The notes under the pieces are model-generated. The model searched no databases and was not told the DNA's origin. It saw nothing but the letters and a program-made list of their open reading frames with translations. A program made the position numbers and the translations under genes. Positions 1 to 8,752 of a stretch of 64,000 bases of DNA are shown in pieces (position 1 is the first letter of the stretch; every line of letters begins with the position of its first letter). The DNA is taken from positions 1 to 64,000 of the forward strand of contig CAJYIX010000019.1 of NCBI GenBank assembly GCA_913775315.1, written 5' to 3'. Origin of the DNA: an uncultured Sphingomonas sp. (GTDB taxonomy: Bacteria; Pseudomonadota; Alphaproteobacteria; Sphingomonadales; Sphingomonadaceae).

Positions 1-1445
1 ACAGCCGGGTTCGCCTTGCCGCCCATCGCCTTCATCGTTTGGCCGACGAAGAAACCGAACAACGCCTCCTTGCCCGCGCGATACTGGCCTAGCTGGTTCG
101 GGTTCTTCTCCAGAACCTCGGCGATCACCGCCTCGATCGCGCCAGTGTCGCTGGTCTGCTTGAGGCCGCGCTCTTCGACGATCTTCGACGGACCGTCGCC
201 CGTCTCCAGCATGATCTCGAACACCTGCTTCGACAGGCTGCCCGACAGCGTGCCATCGGCGACCAGCGCGAGCAATTCGGCGGCCTGGGCAGGCGACACC
301 GGGCTTTCGGCAATGTCCTTGCCCAGCCTGTTCAGCGCGCCGAACAGCTCTGCCGCGACCCAGTTCGCCGCCTGTGCGGGCTTGGCGCTCGTGCCTTCCA
401 GCGCGTCGAGCAGGCCGTCGAACCAGCGCGCCGTCTCGACCTCGGCGGTCAGCACGCCCGCATTGTACGCGGTCAAGCCCAGCGCCTCGTAGCGGCGACG
501 CTTGGCGTCGGGCAGTTCGGGCAGGCTGGCACGGCATTCGTCGAGGAAGGCGTCGGTCAGTTCCAGCGGCAGCAGGTCGGGATCGGGGAAGTAGCGATAA
601 TCATGCGCATCTTCCTTGGACCGCATCGAGCGGGTGGTGCCGCTCTCGACGTTGAACAGGCGCGTTTCCTGGACGATCTTGCCCCCGTCCTCCAGCACCG
701 CGACCTGGCGCTTGGCCTCATATTCGATCGCGGCCATCACGAAGCGAACCGAGTTGACGTTCTTGGTCTCGGTACGCGTGCCGAACTCGTCGCCCGGCTT
801 GCGGACCGACACGTTCACGTCGGCGCGCATCGAGCCTTCTTCCATGTTGCCGTCACACGACCCGACATAGCGCAGGATCGCCCGTAGCTTGCGGAGATAA
901 GCCCCTGCTTCGGCCGGAGAACGCATGTCGGGGCGGCTGACGATCTCCATCAGCGCCACGCCTGAGCGGTTGAGGTCGACATAGGAGCGCGTCGGATGCT
1001 GATCGTGCATCAGCTTGCCCGCGTCCTGCTCGACATGGATGCGCTCGACGCCGATCGCCTTGGTACCCGCATCGGGATCCTTATCGTCGAGCGCGATCTC
1101 GATCCGCCCCTCGCCCACCAGCGGGTGATAGAGCTGGCTGATCTGATACCCCTGCGGCAGGTCGGCGTAGAAATAGTTCTTGCGATCGAACCGCGACCAT
1201 TTGTTGATCGCCGCGTCGATCGCCATGCCGGTACGCACCGCCTGGCGAATGCACTCGCGGTTCGGCACGGGCAGCATCCCCGGCATCGCCGCGTCGACGA
1301 GGCTGACCTGCGTGTTCGGCTCCGCCCCGAACGCCGTCGCCGCGCCCGAAAACAGCTTCGCCTTCGACGTGACCTGCGCGTGGACTTCCAGCCCGATGAC
1401 AACTTCCCAGTCGCCGGTTGCGCCATGAATGCGATATTCGCTCAT
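1..1445 (-). CDS. gatB: Asp/Glu-tRNA amidotransferase subunit B, 3' end cut by window edge
   Basis: GatB binds misacylated Glu-tRNA(Gln) or Asp-tRNA(Asn), activates the side-chain carboxylate with ATP, and receives ammonia from GatA. The reading frame starts [11 protein letters not shown] at 1445. It continues through the conserved core ([51 protein letters not shown]) into the C-terminal tRNA-binding YqeY-like domain. The visible part is 481 residues and ends at GGKANPA, so only about ten residues of the usual length are missing beyond base 1. It is the last gene of a gatC-gatA-gatB operon and starts 1 bp after the gatA stop. Identification is secure from motif content and gene order. Confidence 0.97.
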   Translation of the reverse strand, partial: MSEYRIHGATGDWEVVIGLEVHAQVTSKAKLFSGAATAFGAEPNTQVSLVDAAMPGMLPVPNRECIRQAVRTGMAIDAAINKWSRFDRKNYFYADLPQGYQISQLYHPLVGEGRIEIALDDKDPDAGTKAIGVERIHVEQDAGKLMHDQHPTRSYVDLNRSGVALMEIVSRPDMRSPAEAGAYLRKLRAILRYVGSCDGNMEEGSMRADVNVSVRKPGDEFGTRTETKNVNSVRFVMAAIEYEAKRQVAVLEDGGKIVQETRLFNVESGTTRSMRSKEDAHDYRYFPDPDLLPLELTDAFLDECRASLPELPDAKRRRYEALGLTAYNAGVLTAEVETARWFDGLLDALEGTSAKPAQAANWVAAELFGALNRLGKDIAESPVSPAQAAELLALVADGTLSGSLSKQVFEIMLETGDGPSKIVEERGLKQTSDTGAIEAVIAEVLEKNPNQLGQYRAGKEALFGFFVGQTMKAMGGKANPA

Positions 1446-1446
1446 C

Positions 1447-2931
1447 TTACCACCACTTGTCCGCGCGCGCCGTGAAGCCCGCGCGCTGTTCGATCGCGAG
1501 GCCGGCGTTCAGCACGCCCTGCTCGTCGAGCGGCTTGCCGATCACCTGCAACCCCAGCGGCAGCCCGTCGCCGTCCAGCCCGCCCGGCACGCTCATCGCG
1601 GGCAGGCCGGCGAGCGAGGCGGGGACGGTGAACACGTCGTTCAAATACATCGCCAGCGGATCGGCCTGCTTCTCGCCCAGCGCGAACGCCGCCGAGGGGG
1701 CGGTGGGGGTCAACAGCAGATCACAGACTTCCCACGCCTTCTCGAAGTCCTGCGCGATCAGCGTGCGGACCTTCTGCGCCTGCGTGTAATAGGCGTCGTA
1801 GAAGCCCGCCGAGAGCACGTAAGTGCCGATCAGGATACGCCGCTTCACCTCGTCGCCGAAGCCCGCAGCGCGGGTGGCGGCGTACATGTCCTGAAGGTTC
1901 GCGCCCTCGGGCAATTCGCGCTGGCCGAACCGCACGCCATCATAGCGCGCGAGGTTCGACGACGCCTCCGCCGGCGCGACGATGTAGTAGGCGGGCAGCG
2001 CATACTTCGTGTGCGGCAGCGAGACCTCGACGATCTCCGCGCCGGCATCGCGCATCCATTCGATACCTTGCTGCCAGAGTGCCTCGATCTCCGCCGGCAT
2101 CCCGTCGACGCGGTACTCCTTCGGGATGCCGATCCGCTTGCCCTTCATGTCGGGCGAAAGGCTCGCTTCCCATGCGGGCACGGGCAGGTCGAGCGAGGTC
2201 GCGTCCTTGGGATCGAAGCCGGACATCGCCTCCAGCATGATCGCGCAGTCGCGCACGTCGCGCGCCATCGGCCCCGCCTGATCGAGCGAGGAGGCGAAGG
2301 CGACCGTGCCCCAGCGCGAGCAGCGGCCATAGGTGGGCTTGATCCCCGAAATGCCGACGAACGCCGCGGGCTGGCGGATCGAGCCGCCGGTGTCGGTCCC
2401 CGTCGCCGCCGGGCACAGCCGCGCCGCGATCGCCGAGGCGCTGCCGCCCGACGAACCGCCCGGCGTCAGCGCGGCATTGCCGCCGTCCTTGCGCCGCCAG
2501 GGCGAGATGACGTTGCCGAAGGCGCTCGTCTCGTTCGACGATCCCATCGCGAACTGGTCGAGGTTGAGCTTGCCAAGCATCCCCGCGCCGGCGTCCCACA
2601 GCTTCTGCGAGACGGTGGATTCGTAGGTGGGCGTGAACCCCTCGAGGATGTGGCTCGCCGCGGTCGTCTGCACGCCCTTGGTCGCGAAAAGGTCCTTCAT
2701 GCCGATCGGCACACCCGCCAGCGGCTTGGACGCCTCGCCCGCCGCGCGCGCGGCATCGGCGGCGTCGGCGGCGGCCAGCGCATGCTCGGGCGTCTCGACG
2801 ATGAAGGCGTTGAGCGTCTTGGCGCCCACAACGGCGGCGTTGAACGCTTCCGCCGCCTCTCGCGCGGTGAAATCGCCGGCGCGGAACCCGTCGCGCAGGC
2901 CGGCGACGGTCAGGTCGGTCAGCTCGGTCAT
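1447..2931 (-). CDS. gatA: Asp/Glu-tRNA amidotransferase subunit A
   Basis: This is the amidase-signature glutaminase of the GatCAB complex; it releases ammonia from glutamine for transamidation on GatB. The protein has 494 residues, the normal family length. The Ser-cis-Ser-Lys triad is visible: Lys79 in [10 protein letters not shown], cis-Ser160 in GGSSGGS, and nucleophile Ser184 in [11 protein letters not shown]. The 24-residue spacing between the two serines matches the known enzymes. The start overlaps the gatC stop by 4 bp, and gatB begins 1 bp downstream, so the three subunits look translationally coupled. Confidence 0.98.
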   Translation of the reverse strand: MTELTDLTVAGLRDGFRAGDFTAREAAEAFNAAVVGAKTLNAFIVETPEHALAAADAADAARAAGEASKPLAGVPIGMKDLFATKGVQTTAASHILEGFTPTYESTVSQKLWDAGAGMLGKLNLDQFAMGSSNETSAFGNVISPWRRKDGGNAALTPGGSSGGSASAIAARLCPAATGTDTGGSIRQPAAFVGISGIKPTYGRCSRWGTVAFASSLDQAGPMARDVRDCAIMLEAMSGFDPKDATSLDLPVPAWEASLSPDMKGKRIGIPKEYRVDGMPAEIEALWQQGIEWMRDAGAEIVEVSLPHTKYALPAYYIVAPAEASSNLARYDGVRFGQRELPEGANLQDMYAATRAAGFGDEVKRRILIGTYVLSAGFYDAYYTQAQKVRTLIAQDFEKAWEVCDLLLTPTAPSAAFALGEKQADPLAMYLNDVFTVPASLAGLPAMSVPGGLDGDGLPLGLQVIGKPLDEQGVLNAGLAIEQRAGFTARADKWW

Positions 2932-3215
2932 TCGATCACCTTGGGAACCGCGAAGAAGCCGTGCTCGGCCTGCGGGGCATTGGCCAGCACCGCCTCGCGC
3001 ACGCCGCCGTCGGTGACGACATCGTCGCGCAGGCGCAGCGTGTTGGGGATGACGGCAGTCATCGGCGCGACGGACGCGGTATCGACCTCCCCCAGTTGCT
3101 CGATCCAGCCCATGATGTTGTCGAGTTCGGGCGCGATGCGCGCGGCCTCGTCATCGGTGATGGCGATGCGGGCAAGCCCCGCGATGCGCTTTACGGTTGC
3201 AGTGTCGACGGACAT
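2928..3215 (-). CDS. gatC: Asp/Glu-tRNA amidotransferase subunit C
   Basis: GatC is the small structural subunit that wraps around GatA and stabilises the GatA-GatB interface. The 95-residue protein begins [17 protein letters not shown], with the typical VxxIAxLARI N-terminal helix. A central [12 protein letters not shown] helix and a C-terminal [11 protein letters not shown] tail follow, the tail matching the usual F-x-VPKV ending. It is the first gene of the gatCAB operon and overlaps gatA by 4 bp. About 100 bp separate it from the divergent DUF3089 gene, and that gap must hold the operon promoter; I did not find a convincing -35/-10 pair there. Confidence 0.96.
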   Translation of the reverse strand: MSVDTATVKRIAGLARIAITDDEAARIAPELDNIMGWIEQLGEVDTASVAPMTAVIPNTLRLRDDVVTDGGVREAVLANAPQAEHGFFAVPKVIE

Positions 3216-3315
3216 GAGGCGCGGCTAGCACCCGCATCCGGCCCCATCAAGCGGTCCTGCGGTTGCAGATCGCGCAAACACGGGGCATCGAAACCGAATT
3301 GCCGCTCACCGGTTT

Positions 3316-4443
3316 ATGCCGCATCGCACAATGGAGGCCGATCTGGCCCGCAAATTTCTCTATCTGGTCGCCATCCTGATCGTGCTCGCCATCGCCGCCA
3401 TGTTTGCCTACCGCCTGTTCGGGGTGCAGCTCCTGCGCCACACGATGGTGCCGACCGCGCAGTTCCAGGCGCTGCCCGCGACCCCGGCCGATGCCTACGC
3501 CAAGGCCGACATGTGGATCGCGCGGCCCGACAAGCCGAACAATCCGGCGATGTGGACCCCGCCCGGCGTCGAAGTGGGCAAGAACCCGACCGCCGCGGTC
3601 TTCTTCATCCATCCCACCTCCTACCTCGACCGGGCGGCATGGAACGCGCCTCTCGACAATCGCGACGCCAACGATCGCGCGGCGCTGTTCCTGCGCGGAC
3701 AGGCATCGGCGTTCAACGGCGTCGGCGCGATCTGGGCACCGCGCTATCGACAGGCAACGTTCGGCGCGTTTCTGACCAATGCACGGGCAGCGACGCAGGC
3801 ACTCGACCTCGCTTATGGCGACGTGCTCGCCGCGTTCGACCGCTTCGTGGCGGAGGCGGGCGACCGGCCGATCATCCTCGCGGGCCACAGCCAGGGCGCG
3901 CTTCACCTGTCGCGCCTGCTCAAGGATCGCATCGCCGGACGGCCGATCGCGAAGCGTATCGTCGCAGCGTACGTAGTCGGCTGGCCGATCTCGCGCACCG
4001 CCGACCTGCCCGAAATGGGTCTGCCCGAGTGCCAGCGCGCCGATCAGGCCGGCTGCATCCTGTCGTGGCAGAGCTTCGGCGAGCCAGCGGACCCGTCACT
4101 CATCTTCGACACGTTCGACGCGACGACCGGCTTCAACGGCAAGCGCCGCGCGGGCACGCCGATGGTCTGCACGAACCCAATCACCGGCAACATGGGCGAT
4201 ACCGCCCCGGCCTCGGCCAATCTCGGCACGCTGGTGCCCTCCGCCGATCTCACATCAGCCACGCTTGAAAAGGGTCGCGTCCCCGCGCGATGCGAGGGCC
4301 GGGGCCTGCTGATGATCGGCCAGGGCCCCGACCTCGGCAACTATGTGCTGCCGGGCAACAATTATCACGTGTTCGACTACAGCCTGTTCTGGGGCAATGT
4401 CCGCGCCGATGCAGAGCGGCGTTTGAAGGCGTTCGGCGCTTGA
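3316..4443 (+). CDS. DUF3089 alpha/beta-hydrolase-fold membrane-anchored protein
   Basis: This 375-residue protein has one N-terminal membrane segment (about residues 13-35, hydrophobic [19 protein letters not shown]) and then a DUF3089 domain of the alpha/beta hydrolase fold. Visible motifs are FFIHPTSY and the nucleophile elbow GHSQGA (serine in G-H-S-Q-G). The domain is annotated as a probable lipase or esterase; its substrate is not known. The start is uncertain: ATG at 3316 is used here, but ATG at 3331 (MEADLARKF) is equally possible, and neither has a clear Shine-Dalgarno sequence. The stop overlaps the TTG start of ruvX. No link to translation or recombination is implied by the neighbours. 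Confidence 0.85.
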   Translation: MPHRTMEADLARKFLYLVAILIVLAIAAMFAYRLFGVQLLRHTMVPTAQFQALPATPADAYAKADMWIARPDKPNNPAMWTPPGVEVGKNPTAAVFFIHPTSYLDRAAWNAPLDNRDANDRAALFLRGQASAFNGVGAIWAPRYRQATFGAFLTNARAATQALDLAYGDVLAAFDRFVAEAGDRPIILAGHSQGALHLSRLLKDRIAGRPIAKRIVAAYVVGWPISRTADLPEMGLPECQRADQAGCILSWQSFGEPADPSLIFDTFDATTGFNGKRRAGTPMVCTNPITGNMGDTAPASANLGTLVPSADLTSATLEKGRVPARCEGRGLLMIGQGPDLGNYVLPGNNYHVFDYSLFWGNVRADAERRLKAFGA

Positions 4444-4907
4444 TCGCCACGCTCGCCGCCGACTTCTACGCCGCGCTGCCGGAGGGCGGGCGGCTGATCG
4501 GCCTCGACGTCGGCACGAAGACGATCGGCACCGCGCTCTGTGACGCGGGCTGGAGCTTCGCCAGCGCCGCGCCCCTCATCCGCCGGACGAAGTTCACTGC
4601 CGACAAGGCCGCGCTCGCCGACCTGATCGTGCAGCAATCGGTGAGGGGCATCGTCATCGGCCTGCCCCTCAACATGGACGGCACCGACAGCCCGCGCACC
4701 CAGTCGACGCGGGCCTTCGCGCGCAACTTGGTGGACATGGGCCTCCCGATCCTGCTCTGGGACGAACGCTGGTCGACCGTCGCGGTCGAGCGGCTGATGA
4801 TCGAACAGGACCTGAGCCGTGCCAAGCGGGCCGAACGGGTCGATTCGCTGGCGGCCGCGCATATCCTGCAGGGCGCGATCGACGCGCTGGCGAACGTTGC
4901 GCTCTAA
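4440..4907 (+). CDS. ruvX: Pre-16S rRNA nuclease / Holliday junction resolvase-like protein (YqgF family)
   Basis: This is an RNase H-like fold nuclease of the YqgF/RuvX family, acting in maturation of the 16S rRNA 5' end. The core shows [12 protein letters not shown] (first catalytic Asp), [11 protein letters not shown], and [14 protein letters not shown] with the conserved Asp-Glu. The length from the chosen start is 155 residues, normal for the family. I chose TTG at 4440 because it overlaps the upstream TGA, as most couplings in this window do, and because no ATG lies before the conserved core. The upstream in-frame extension to 4290 is antisense-like sequence within the DUF3089 gene. Confidence 0.92.
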   Translation: MIATLAADFYAALPEGGRLIGLDVGTKTIGTALCDAGWSFASAAPLIRRTKFTADKAALADLIVQQSVRGIVIGLPLNMDGTDSPRTQSTRAFARNLVDMGLPILLWDERWSTVAVERLMIEQDLSRAKRAERVDSLAAAHILQGAIDALANVAL

Positions 4908-5596
4908 CCCGCCAGCGCCGCTGCCACCGCGCGCAGGACGTCGGGGTTGAACTGCACCCACACGTGGCTCGACCGCACCTCGACCGCGTTGCAATCCTCA
5001 CCGCGGCAGATGGCGCCGCCCACCAGCCCGTCGCTCGCGCTCCAGATCGCCGTCGTCGGCACCGGCGGGGGACGCCCGGCCTCCTCGACAAGCGCGCGCA
5101 CGGCGGGATCGTCGATCCGCGCGCCCGACAGCGCCTGATAGGCGCGCCAGACGCGCGTCGTATCGGGCGGCCCGGCGAAGGGCGAGCTGATCGTCACCAC
5201 TCGCGCGACGCGCCCCGGCATCCGCTGTGCCGCGATCCGCGCCATCAGTCCGCCGAGGCTGATCCCCACCAGCGATACCGGCGCACCATACCGCTCGGCT
5301 ATCGCATCGATCCGCGCGAACACCCGCTCGCCGTCCTGCCCGATCGCTCGCTGGCCGAGATTGCGGCCGAGGCCCCAGCCCTCCACCCGATAGCCCATCC
5401 GGGTCAGGTGCCGGCGCAGCGCGATGTTCGACCGATCCGAATTGAACAGCCCCGGCAGCACCATCACGGGCTCGCCGCACCCGCGCGGCCCCGTCGCCAT
5501 CGCGCGCCAATCGCCAGCTAGGCGAAGCACCCCCGCCGCCCCGCGCGGCACTTCGGTCAGGGTGTAGCGCCACGCGGGCGGGGTCAGAGCCACCAC
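4904..5596 (-). CDS. Alpha/beta-fold hydrolase (lipase/esterase-like)
   Basis: This is a 230-residue alpha/beta hydrolase resembling short lipase-type esterases. It shows the N-terminal strand [12 protein letters not shown] (oxyanion-hole region) and a nucleophile elbow GISLGG in [24 protein letters not shown] supplies a candidate acid Asp and [11 protein letters not shown] a candidate His. No signal peptide is evident. The open frame could extend to 5668, but that stretch lies inside the upstream gene. I place the start at the GTG pair near 5596, which overlaps the upstream stop by 13 bp. It appears co-transcribed with the TIGR02117 membrane protein. The 3' ends of this gene and ruvX overlap by 4 bp in convergent orientation. 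The substrate is unknown. Confidence 0.8.
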   Translation of the reverse strand: MVALTPPAWRYTLTEVPRGAAGVLRLAGDWRAMATGPRGCGEPVMVLPGLFNSDRSNIALRRHLTRMGYRVEGWGLGRNLGQRAIGQDGERVFARIDAIAERYGAPVSLVGISLGGLMARIAAQRMPGRVARVVTISSPFAGPPDTTRVWRAYQALSGARIDDPAVRALVEEAGRPPPVPTTAIWSASDGLVGGAICRGEDCNAVEVRSSHVWVQFNPDVLRAVAAALAG

Positions 5597-6240
5597 ATCA
5601 CCGTCCCCGAAAACGGCGTCCACCGCCCCATCGGCACCCCGGCCGCCGCCAACGCCTCGCCAGTCCACGCGTTGCAGGTGCGGACCGCACTGTAATGCCC
5701 GCGCGCCGGATAGAAGGCGTCCCAGGCGCCATAGCCGTGGACCGCCGGTCCTTCACCAAGGCTTGCGTTGATGAACCCGACCAGCCGCCGCGCCTGATCG
5801 GGTCGGAGCAATACCCGCTTCACCGACCCGCCCGCGATCGGGGGCGGCACATGCTCGACATGCAGAACCGTGGCATCGCTCCCGACGGCAGCCGCGGCGA
5901 CCGTTGACAGGCTCAAGTCACGCCACGTGGGCGTATCGAGATAGAAAGCGCGATCGCCCCAGCCGACCGCGATCCAGTCATGCCGCGCGTATCGCGGATC
6001 GCGAAGATCGGCCGCGACGAACCGCGCAGCCAGCCGCGGCGTGAGCAGCGCCTTTGGCAGGACGATCCCGGTATGGATGCCGTTATCCTCGACGTAGACG
6101 GCGATGCCGCTCGCGGCCCGCGCCTCGGCACCGGGGGCCTCCAAAGCCGCGCCGATCCAGCCGGCGATCCAGTAACCCTGCGCGACGACCGCGACCAGCA
6201 GCACCAGCGCGACCAGTGTCCCGAGCCACGAACCTTTCAA
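5584..6240 (-). CDS. TIGR02117/DUF2459 family membrane-anchored protein
   Basis: This protein of about 218 residues matches the TIGR02117 (DUF2459) family. The features are the NGIHTGIVLP motif, VGWGDRAFYLDTPTW, and a C-terminal RTCNAWTGEAL block. The family is often found in proteobacteria but its function is unknown. One N-terminal membrane helix (GTLVALVLLVAVVAQGYWIAGW) anchors it. There is no ATG between the upstream divergent phhA and the hydrophobic helix, so the start must be a TTG at 6240 or 6261; 6240 gives a compact MKGSW signal-anchor. The start region lies within 40 bp of the phhA start on the other strand, so the two promoters must overlap. Confidence 0.78.
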   Translation of the reverse strand: MKGSWLGTLVALVLLVAVVAQGYWIAGWIGAALEAPGAEARAASGIAVYVEDNGIHTGIVLPKALLTPRLAARFVAADLRDPRYARHDWIAVGWGDRAFYLDTPTWRDLSLSTVAAAAVGSDATVLHVEHVPPPIAGGSVKRVLLRPDQARRLVGFINASLGEGPAVHGYGAWDAFYPARGHYSAVRTCNAWTGEALAAAGVPMGRWTPFSGTVMWWL

Positions 6241-6278
6241 CCTGTTCAGTTTCGCGTGCAACTGCCTATATTCCGCCC

Positions 6279-7151
6279 ATGACCGCTGACCTGCACATCC
6301 ACGCCGCGCCGCCCGAGGGCGCCGCCGCCGACTGGACCATCCCACAGAATTGGGGCGCGTTCACGCGCGAAGAGCACGCCGTCTGGGATACGCTGTTCGA
6401 ACGGCAGGCGAAATTGCTGCCCGGCCGTGCGTCGAAGGCGTTCCTGCGCGGGCTCGAGGCCCTGCGCCTGTCCGAATCAGGCATCCCCAATTTCGACGAC
6501 CTGTCGGACCGGCTGATGAAGCTAACCGGATGGCAGGTGGTCGCCGTTCCCGGTCTCGTCCCCGACGACGTGTTCTTTGAGCATATGGCGAACCGCCGCT
6601 TCGTGTCCGGCAACTTCATCCGCCGCGCCGACCAGCTAGACTATCTGCAGGAACCCGACGTTTTTCACGATGTGTTCGGGCATGTGCCGATGCTCGCCGA
6701 CCCGGTGTTCGCTGATTACCTCGCCGCCTATGGCCGGGGCGGCCTTCGAGCGCTCGAGCTCGGCGCGCTGCCGCAACTGGCGCGACTCTACTGGTACACG
6801 GTCGAGTTCGGGCTGGTTCAGGAGTACGAGGGGCTGCGCATCTTCGGTGCGGGGATCGTGTCGTCCTCGGCCGAGAGCGTGTTCGCGCTCGACGATCCCA
6901 GCCCGCATCGCATCGGCTTCGACCTGGAGCGGGTGATGCGCACCGAATACCGGATCGACGATTTTCAGCAGAACTACTTCGTGATCCCGAGCTTCGAGGA
7001 ACTGCTCCGCGTTACCGTCGAGACCGACTTCGCCCCGCTATACGAGCGAATCCTGCCGCTGCCCTCGATCCCGGTCGCCAAGCTGATCGACAGCGACCGC
7101 GTCCTCCATCGCGGGACGCAAGCCTATGCGGCGGCACGCGTGCCCGCCTGA
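6279..7151 (+). CDS. phhA: Phenylalanine 4-monooxygenase
   Basis: This enzyme hydroxylates phenylalanine to tyrosine using tetrahydropterin and non-haem iron. It is the bacterial catalytic-domain-only form, 290 residues. The iron ligands are visible as His130 and His135 in the DVFHDVFGHVP motif and Glu176 in YWYTVEFGL. Other family marks are QNWGAFTREEH near the N-terminus and DFQQNYFVIPSFEEL near the C-terminus. ATG at 6279 is chosen because the preceding open frame is antisense to the divergent gene. The 3' end overlaps the converging histidine kinase gene by 28 bp. Because folE is also in this window (54.4 kb), a pterin supply is plausible, but the two are not adjacent. Confidence 0.95.
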   Translation: MTADLHIHAAPPEGAAADWTIPQNWGAFTREEHAVWDTLFERQAKLLPGRASKAFLRGLEALRLSESGIPNFDDLSDRLMKLTGWQVVAVPGLVPDDVFFEHMANRRFVSGNFIRRADQLDYLQEPDVFHDVFGHVPMLADPVFADYLAAYGRGGLRALELGALPQLARLYWYTVEFGLVQEYEGLRIFGAGIVSSSAESVFALDDPSPHRIGFDLERVMRTEYRIDDFQQNYFVIPSFEELLRVTVETDFAPLYERILPLPSIPVAKLIDSDRVLHRGTQAYAAARVPA

Positions 7152-8752
7152 TCCGCCCCGTCTGTGCGCAGCGTCAGCCGCGCGCGGGCGCCCCGGCCGG
7201 GGCCGTCGCTCTCCAGCGTCAGCGTGCCGCCCATCGCGTTGGCGGCGTTCGCGCACCAGTGAAGGCCGAGCCCCCCGGCCTTGTCCGACCGCGTCGAGAA
7301 GCCGCGCTGGAACAGCCGTGAACTGTGCGCCGCGTCGAACCCCTCGCCATCGTCGGCGATCGTCAGTACCAGTCGATCGCCCGCGCACTCGATCGTCGCG
7401 TCGATCCGCCCGCTGCGCCCGGTCGCTGCGATCGCCTCGACCGCATTGGCGAGGAGATTGCCGACGATCTGGCTCAGCACCACGCGGTTGGCGATCGCCC
7501 ACGCGGGACCGTCGGGCACGACAAGCGCCACCGGCAGCGCCCCGGCGAACCGCGCGATCGCCGCGTTCTGCGCAACGATCTCCGCTACGTCGCACGGGGC
7601 GATGTGCGGGCGTTCATGCGCATCGGCCGTTTGCCGCCCGATAATCGACAGCGCTTGCCGCATCGACGCGCGCCCGATCTCCAGCCGCTCCAGCCGCTCA
7701 GTGCGGGCCGCCTGCTCGGCCTCCAGCGCGGCGGCGACGAAGCCGGCGAGCTTTTGCCGCCGCGCCGCCGGGACGGTATCGCCCGCCAGCTCGGCGAGCG
7801 CCCGCCCGACCAGCGCCAGATCGGCGGCGGGCGGCTGCGCCAGCCCCTGTGAAAGGATCGTGCTGACGGGAGTCAGCGCGTTGCGGACATTGTGGATCAT
7901 CGCCACCGCGCTTTCGGACTGGCCGAGGCGATAGGATTGCGCGGCCATGCGTTCGCGCAGGTCCGCAAGCTGCGCCAGCATCGCATCGAAGCTGCGGGTC
8001 ACGCTGCCGATCTCGTCGCCGCGCGGGTCGGCGGCGAGCGGCGCGGGTACGCCCGTTTCGCGCACCGCTAGCATATGTGCTTCCAGTCGCTCCAGCGGTT
8101 GCAGGACCAGCGCGGTGATCGACCGGCGGAGCACCGCCAGCACGATCAGCAACAACAGCGTCGACCCGCCCACCGCCAGCAGCAGCATCCGCTGGCCCAG
8201 GACCGACAGGTCGCGCGGCATCGACAGACGAAGCCGCCCGGCAACGCGCCCGTCGCTGTCGGTCAGCGGCAGCGTCGCGGCGATCCGGTCCCCGTCGCGC
8301 GTGATCGCGCTGCCGGTGCCACGCTCGACCGCCACGGTCAGACCGGTGATGTGCGCCAGCGTCGCCGCGTCCAGGCGCCGCACCGCCGCCAGCCGCGCGC
8401 CCAGTGCCACGATCGTCACGCGCCCGCGCTCGATCCGGTAGCGCAGCCGCGCATCGTCGCGCCCAGTGAGCGGGAGGAGCGCATCGACCGAATAGGCCGC
8501 CGCCGCATCCCCCGGCCTGGCGGTGCCCGCAGCCGCCACAGTGCGCTCGCCGATTTCGGCCAGCATCGCAGCCACCCGGTCGCGCTGCGCTGCGGCAGCC
8601 TCGATCTCCAGCCGGTCGAAGCCCGGCGTGATGACGATCGCCAGCAACAGCGTGATCGCGACCGAGCCGAGCAGCCCCACGCCTGTCAGGATCGCGATGA
8701 ACTGCGCCCCCAGCGACCCGTCGATCCACCCGCGCGCCGCGCGCGCGGGCAT
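7124..8752 (-). CDS. Membrane sensor histidine kinase
   Basis: This 542-residue kinase starts at ATG 8752, sharing 1 bp with the stop of the upstream REC-GGDEF-EAL gene. Its domain order is a first membrane helix (about 16-42), a periplasmic sensor region (about 45-185), a second helix (about 188-208), HAMP (about 210-265), and a kinase core. The probable phospho-acceptor His287 lies in MIHNVRNALTP. The ATPase carries NLLANAVEAI (N box), ADDGEGF (G1) and GGLGLHW (G2). The H-box resembles the class seen with c-di-GMP response regulators rather than the HisKA consensus HELRTP. It probably phosphorylates the Asp of the upstream receiver domain. The ligand is unknown. Confidence 0.88.
   Translation of the reverse strand: MPARAARGWIDGSLGAQFIAILTGVGLLGSVAITLLLAIVITPGFDRLEIEAAAAQRDRVAAMLAEIGERTVAAAGTARPGDAAAAYSVDALLPLTGRDDARLRYRIERGRVTIVALGARLAAVRRLDAATLAHITGLTVAVERGTGSAITRDGDRIAATLPLTDSDGRVAGRLRLSMPRDLSVLGQRMLLLAVGGSTLLLLIVLAVLRRSITALVLQPLERLEAHMLAVRETGVPAPLAADPRGDEIGSVTRSFDAMLAQLADLRERMAAQSYRLGQSESAVAMIHNVRNALTPVSTILSQGLAQPPAADLALVGRALAELAGDTVPAARRQKLAGFVAAALEAEQAARTERLERLEIGRASMRQALSIIGRQTADAHERPHIAPCDVAEIVAQNAAIARFAGALPVALVVPDGPAWAIANRVVLSQIVGNLLANAVEAIAATGRSGRIDATIECAGDRLVLTIADDGEGFDAAHSSRLFQRGFSTRSDKAGGLGLHWCANAANAMGGTLTLESDGPGRGARARLTLRTDGADQAGTRAAA

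Noticed and set aside
1429..3228. Long open frame (599 codons) on the + strand opposite gatA and gatC
   Set aside because: It is antisense to clear GatA/GatC proteins, rich in Arg, His and Ala as expected for GC-rich shadow frames, and matches no family.
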